A stretch of DNA of 9,844 nucleotides from JADFOJ01 sp041580235 (GTDB lineage Bacteria > Planctomycetota > Phycisphaerae > Phycisphaerales > SM1A02). The position numbers were made by a program, and so were the translations under genes. Positions 6,540 through 9,844 of this stretch are shown piece after piece; the first letter of the stretch is position 1; every line of letters starts with the position of its first letter. Where the stretch lies: positions 1-9,844 of the forward strand of contig JBFGEG010000121.1 in NCBI GenBank assembly GCA_041580235.1, written 5' to 3'. The notes beneath the pieces were generated by a model, which ran no database searches, had not been told where the DNA came from, and saw nothing but the letters and a program-made list of their open reading frames with translations.

Positions 6540-7516
6540 GCAGATGCACCACCCTTGCCCTGATCCTCGTCTCGATGCTCAACCTGACGGCGTGCGACCG
6601 CGCCGGCGCCGGCGCCGCCCGGCACGAGTACACGGTGACCGCAACCGTGGGCATGATCACCGACATCGTGAAGCAGGTGGCCGGCGATCGCGCGCAGGTC
6701 GAGGGCATCATGAAGGAGGGCATCGACCCCCACCTGTACAAGCCCACCCGCAGTGACGTGGTCAAGCTGTTGAACGCCGACGTCGTCTTCTACAACGGAT
6801 TGATGCTCGAGGGGAAGATGGGCGATGTGCTGATCAAGGTTGCCAGGAAGAACCGCCACGTGTATGCCGTGACGGAGATGCTTCAGGAGCAGAGCGAGGG
6901 ATACGTCATGACCGACCAGCTGGGTCACTACGACCCCCACGTGTGGATGCACGTCGGCGGCTGGATGAAGGCGGTCCAGGCGGTGGCCCGGGCCCTGAGC
7001 GACTACGACCCCGATTACGCCGACTTCTATCAGGACAATGCCCGGTCCTATCTGGAGCAGCTCGGCAGGCTCGACGAATACGCCCGCGAGGCCATCGGCT
7101 CCATTCCCGAGCGCCAGCGTGTGCTCGTGACCGCCCACGACGCCTTCAAGTACCTGGGACGCGCCTACGGCATCCAGGTTCGGGGCATCCAGGGCATCTC
7201 CACCGAGTCCGAAGCCGGCGTCCGGGACATCAACGAGCTGGTCGAGTTCCTGGTCGCCAACGAGATCGGCGCGGTGTTCGTGGAGACGAGCGTCGCGGAC
7301 AAGAACGTCCGGGCCCTGGTGGAGGGCGCCGGAGCCCGGGGCCACACCGTGCGAATCGGAGGCAAGCTCTTCTCCGATGCCATGGGTCCGCCCGGCACCT
7401 ACGAGGGCACCTACATCGGGATGATCGACCACAATGTCACAACGATCACGCGGGCCCTGGGCGGGACGGCACCGCCTCGGGGCATGCAGGGCAGACTGGC
7501 GATCGATGACGGATGA
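6536..7516 (+). CDS. troA: Metal ABC transporter substrate-binding lipoprotein, TroA/YtgA-like
   Basis: The product is 326 aa. The ATG at 6536 overlaps the mntR stop and has GGAG eight bases upstream. The N-terminus is a lipoprotein signal: a short hydrophobic stretch ending in LTAC with C20 as the lipidated cysteine, so the mature protein is membrane-anchored outside the inner membrane. It is a cluster A-I (ZnuA/TroA) solute-binding protein. The four expected metal ligands are H66 (GIDPHLYKP), H135 (DPHVW), H201 (TAHDAFKYL) and D281 (KLFSDAMG). This His-His-His-Asp set is that of Treponema TroA. PsaA-type manganese proteins have Glu at the third position. TroA binds Zn and Mn, so the residues alone do not decide the metal. 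The MntR and box upstream favour manganese. It lacks the His-rich loop of many ZnuA proteins. Confidence 0.92.
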   Translation: MSRCTTLALILVSMLNLTACDRAGAGAARHEYTVTATVGMITDIVKQVAGDRAQVEGIMKEGIDPHLYKPTRSDVVKLLNADVVFYNGLMLEGKMGDVLIKVARKNRHVYAVTEMLQEQSEGYVMTDQLGHYDPHVWMHVGGWMKAVQAVARALSDYDPDYADFYQDNARSYLEQLGRLDEYAREAIGSIPERQRVLVTAHDAFKYLGRAYGIQVRGIQGISTESEAGVRDINELVEFLVANEIGAVFVETSVADKNVRALVEGAGARGHTVRIGGKLFSDAMGPPGTYEGTYIGMIDHNVTTITRALGGTAPPRGMQGRLAIDDG

Positions 7517-8357
7517 CACGCTCATTCAATCCGCGAGCGGCGGTCCGCCCCCCCCGGCGCCGGGCACGTCACCGGTGGCGACCGGCGAGGAGCATCCGGC
7601 CACCGCGCCGCTGTCGATCCACGACATGACGGTGGCCTATCACCGCAAGCCTGTCTTGTGGGACGTGGACTTCGACGTGCCGGAGGGGCGGCTGATCGGT
7701 ATCGTCGGCCCCAATGGCGCGGGCAAGAGCACGCTGATCAAGGCCTGCCTCGACCTGGTCCCCAAGGCGTCGGGTCGCGTGCTCATCTACGGCAAGCCCT
7801 ACCGGCGGCAGCGAAAGCTCGTCGGCTACGTGCCGCAGCGTGAAACCGTCGACTGGGACTTCCCCGTCAACGCCCTGGACGTCGTGACCATGGGCTGTTA
7901 CGGCCGGATCGGCTGGTGCCGTCCCGTCACCCGTGTTCACCGCCGCACCGCGATGGCCGCCCTGCACCGCGTCGGCATGGCCGACTATGCGCACCGGCAG
8001 ATCAGCCAGCTCTCCGGAGGCCAGCAGCAGCGGGTGTTCCTGGCCCGGGCGCTGGCACAGGACGCCCGGATCTACTTCATGGACGAGCCGCTGGCCGGCG
8101 TGGACGCGGCCACGGAAAAGGCGATCGTGCGGATCCTGCACGATCTCAAGAAGGCGGGCAAGAGCATGCTCGTCGTCCATCACCACCTGGAGACAGTGCG
8201 CGACTTCTTCGACTGGGTGCTGCTTCTGAACATGCGGGTCGTGGCCTTCGGACCGACCGAGGAGGTTTTCAACGAGGAAAACCTTCGCAAGACGTATGGT
8301 GGAAAGCTCACGCTGCTGGAGGAAGCGGCCCAGGCCGTCGCCCGGGCCAGACGGTGA
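7506..8357 (+). CDS. troB: Metal ABC transporter ATP-binding protein, TroB/YtgB/ZnuC-like
   Basis: The product is 283 aa from the ATG at 7506, overlapping the lipoprotein gene by 11 bp. An earlier in-frame start at 7434 would give an arginine-rich out-of-frame reading of that gene and was rejected. The ATPase motifs are complete: Walker A GPNGAGKST (68-76), Q-loop Q111, signature LSGGQQQR (169-176), Walker B IYFMDEP (189-195) and D-loop AGVD (197-200). The switch region is VHHHL with H226 as the likely H-loop histidine. Most relatives have VHHDL, so D to H227 is a small oddity. About 35 Pro/Ala/Gly/Thr-rich residues precede the first strand and look disordered. It would hydrolyse ATP on the cytoplasmic face to drive metal import through the following permeases. 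Confidence 0.93.
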   Translation: MTDDTLIQSASGGPPPPAPGTSPVATGEEHPATAPLSIHDMTVAYHRKPVLWDVDFDVPEGRLIGIVGPNGAGKSTLIKACLDLVPKASGRVLIYGKPYRRQRKLVGYVPQRETVDWDFPVNALDVVTMGCYGRIGWCRPVTRVHRRTAMAALHRVGMADYAHRQISQLSGGQQQRVFLARALAQDARIYFMDEPLAGVDAATEKAIVRILHDLKKAGKSMLVVHHHLETVRDFFDWVLLLNMRVVAFGPTEEVFNEENLRKTYGGKLTLLEEAAQAVARARR

Positions 8358-8360
8358 CCC

Positions 8361-9716
8361 ATGACGGCGGAGCTGACATCGATCACCGACGTCTCGGTCG
8401 AGTGGCCGACCTTCAGGGAAGTCCTGCACGTCCTGCTGCTGCGCGACTACAACACCCGTCTCGTCGTGCTGAGCACGGCGATGCTCGGGACGGCCGCCGG
8501 TCTCATCGGGACCTTTCTCTTCCTCCGCAAACGCGCGCTGATGGGCGATGTTCTTTCCCACGCCACGCTGCCGGGCATCGCCCTCGCGTTCATGGTCATG
8601 GTCGCCCTGGGCGGCGACGGCAAGAACCTCGCCGGGCTGCTGGCCGGCGCCGCGGTGTTCGGGCTGCTCGGCGTCGGCTGCGTCCTGCTGATCCGGGGGC
8701 TCACCCGACTCAAGGACGACGCGGCGCTGGGCATTGTGCTCAGCGTCTTTTTCGGGCTGGGCATCGCCCTGATGGGCCTCGTGCAGGACATGCCCCAAGG
8801 CAGTGCGGCGGGGCTCGGCTCGTTCATCTACGGCAAGACCGCCTCCATCGTGCGCAGCGACCTCTGGCTGATCGCCGCCATGGCGGTCTCGATCTCGATC
8901 GCGTGCCTGCTGCTGTACAAGGAGTTCGCGATCCTCTGCTTCGACGAGGGGTTTGCCGGCGCGCAGGGGTGGCCCGTCCACGGCCTTGACGTCGCCATGA
9001 TGGCCTTGGCCACGGGGGTCACCGTGATCGGCCTCCAGGCCGTGGGGCTGATCCTCATCATCGCGCTGCTGATCATCCCGCCCGCCGCGGCGCGGTTCTG
9101 GACCGAGCGTCTCGGCCACATGATGATCGGCTCGGCCGCGATCGGCGCCGCCGGCGGCTGGGTGGGCGCCTCGATGAGCGCGCTGGTGCCGCGGCTCCCG
9201 GCCGGCGCCATCATCGTGGTCGCCGTGGCCGCGGTGTTCGGGGTGAGCATGATCGTTGGCGCCCGTCGCGGTGCCCTGGTCCGTCTGAGCCAGCAGTGGC
9301 GTCTCACCCGTCGTATCGAGCGCCAGCACCTGCTGCGCGCGATCTTCGAGCGAGCCGAGGTCGGGGGCACGGGCGCCGTGCGTCACGAGGACCTCCTCAC
9401 CATGCGCTCATGGTCACGGCGGCGTTTGCGGCGGGCCGTGGCCTGGGCGCGGCGTCGAGAGCTGCTTGACCGCGGCCCCGGCGACACCCTGCGGCTCTCC
9501 GACGCGGGAACACGCGAGGCGGTTCGCCTCGTTCGCAACCACCGCTTGTGGGAGCTGTTCCTGATCACGCACGCCGAGATCGCCCCCAGCCACGTCGATC
9601 GCGACGCCGACCAGATCGAGCACGTGCTGGGGCCCGAGATGATCAGCGAGCTGGAGGCCCTGCTCGCCCAGCGGCCCGCGCCGGGCACGGTCCCGCCGAG
9701 CCCGCACGCCGTCTGA
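8361..9716 (+). CDS. troC: Metal ABC transporter permease fused to a C-terminal DtxR-like domain (TroC/YtgCR type)
   Basis: The product is 451 aa and starts 3 bp after the ATPase stop. Residues 1-300 are an ABC-3 family permease with about eight hydrophobic segments (near 34-55, 69-84, 90-112, 121-143, 168-187, 215-240, 253-275, 281-300) and the family stretch GDVLSHATLPGIA at 62-74. After a basic linker (about 301-320), residues 321-437 read as a DtxR-type winged helix followed by the metal-binding and dimerisation helices. The motif HRLWE (H394, E398) and the helix DADQIEHVL (D417, E420, H421) keep counterparts of MntR H77, E99, E102 and H103. The helix-one ligands D8 and E11 of MntR seem to be replaced. 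No SH3-like domain follows. In Chlamydia, YtgC-R has this layout and its C-terminal part is reported to be released as a repressor. Cleavage here is unproven. Confidence 0.93.
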   Translation: MTAELTSITDVSVEWPTFREVLHVLLLRDYNTRLVVLSTAMLGTAAGLIGTFLFLRKRALMGDVLSHATLPGIALAFMVMVALGGDGKNLAGLLAGAAVFGLLGVGCVLLIRGLTRLKDDAALGIVLSVFFGLGIALMGLVQDMPQGSAAGLGSFIYGKTASIVRSDLWLIAAMAVSISIACLLLYKEFAILCFDEGFAGAQGWPVHGLDVAMMALATGVTVIGLQAVGLILIIALLIIPPAAARFWTERLGHMMIGSAAIGAAGGWVGASMSALVPRLPAGAIIVVAVAAVFGVSMIVGARRGALVRLSQQWRLTRRIERQHLLRAIFERAEVGGTGAVRHEDLLTMRSWSRRRLRRAVAWARRRELLDRGPGDTLRLSDAGTREAVRLVRNHRLWELFLITHAEIAPSHVDRDADQIEHVLGPEMISELEALLAQRPAPGTVPPSPHAV

Positions 9717-9744
9717 CACACCGTTGGGCCGGAGTTTGACCACC

Positions 9745-9844
9745 GTGGAATGGACGCACGAGATCGACACCTGGATCGTGGTCACCGGCGTCCTGTGCGC
9801 GCTTTCCTGCGCACTGCTGGGGAGCTTCCTCGTGCTGCGCCGCA
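9745..9844 (+). CDS. troD: Second metal ABC transporter permease, TroD/YtgD-like (3' end outside the window)
   Basis: Only about 33 codons are visible before the window ends. The likely start is the GTG at 9745, with GGAG (9731-9734) ten bases upstream. An in-frame TTG at 9736 is too close to that GGAG. The reading is a short polar N-terminus beginning MEWTHEIDTW, then a hydrophobic segment (IVVTGVLCALSCALLG) ending in GSFLVLRR, the typical first membrane helix of ABC-3 metal permeases. The fused permease shows the same pattern at GTFLFLRKR. Position 28 bp after it and the tro/ytg gene order support the call. Two permeases would form a heterodimeric channel. Confidence 0.8.
   Translation, partial: MEWTHEIDTWIVVTGVLCALSCALLGSFLVLRR

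Noticed and set aside
6197..7525. A 442-codon minus-strand frame opposite mntR and troA
   Set aside because: It is the antisense of two genes with complete ligand and domain motifs. The His/Val/Gly-rich reading has no independent support.
7569..9386. A 605-codon open frame on the minus strand opposite the ABC transporter genes
   Set aside because: Its translation is rich in Asp, His, Gly, Arg and Gln without any recognisable domain, and it is the antisense shadow of three clearly conserved transporter genes in GC-rich DNA.

Overview
The window is GC-rich, coding-dense bacterial DNA holding two gene groups that diverge from a short intergenic region at about 5919-6101. Nothing identifies the species directly. 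A planctomycete or another PVC-superphylum member is my best guess. The reasons are the high GC, the run of Gfo/Idh/MocA oxidoreductases, the weak or missing Shine-Dalgarno sequences, and a metal-transport operon laid out as in Chlamydia ytgABCD, with a permease fused to a DtxR-type domain. This assignment is inference.

Left half (1-5918), surface glycan metabolism. A plus-strand gene (19-1557, possibly continuing left of the window) encodes a GT-B-like surface-polysaccharide protein. It converges on, and overlaps, a five-gene minus-strand operon read from 5918 down to 1516. In transcription order the operon encodes a divergent Gfo/Idh/MocA-like oxidoreductase, a canonical Gfo/Idh/MocA oxidoreductase, a CMP-nonulosonate (NeuA/LegF/PtmB-type) cytidylyltransferase, a classical SDR dehydrogenase and a third Gfo/Idh/MocA protein. 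Gene junctions are -16, +39, -38 and -1 bp, so the genes are probably co-transcribed and translationally coupled. The cytidylyltransferase-SDR pair resembles the ptmB-ptmA pair of Campylobacter legionaminic-acid loci. The set probably makes and activates a modified nine-carbon acidic sugar, but no sugar synthase lies in the window.

Right half (6102-9844), manganese or related metal homeostasis. The order is mntR (DtxR-family Mn regulator), a TroA/YtgA-type lipoprotein, the ABC ATPase, a permease with a C-terminal DtxR-like winged-helix and metal-binding domain (TroC/YtgCR architecture), and the start of a second permease cut by the window edge. Junctions are -4, -11, +3 and +28 bp. A palindrome, TGTAGC-N4-GCTACA, sits on the mntR promoter and matches the spacing of the enterobacterial MntR box, so autoregulation of the whole operon is likely. 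The operon therefore carries two metal-sensor domains, one free and one fused to the transporter.

The most interesting points are this fused sensor-permease beside a separate MntR, the operator and a degenerate second copy facing the glycan operon, and the unusual triple-oxidoreductase nonulosonate-type operon. I saw no RNA genes, CRISPR arrays, insertion sequences or convincing intrinsic terminators.
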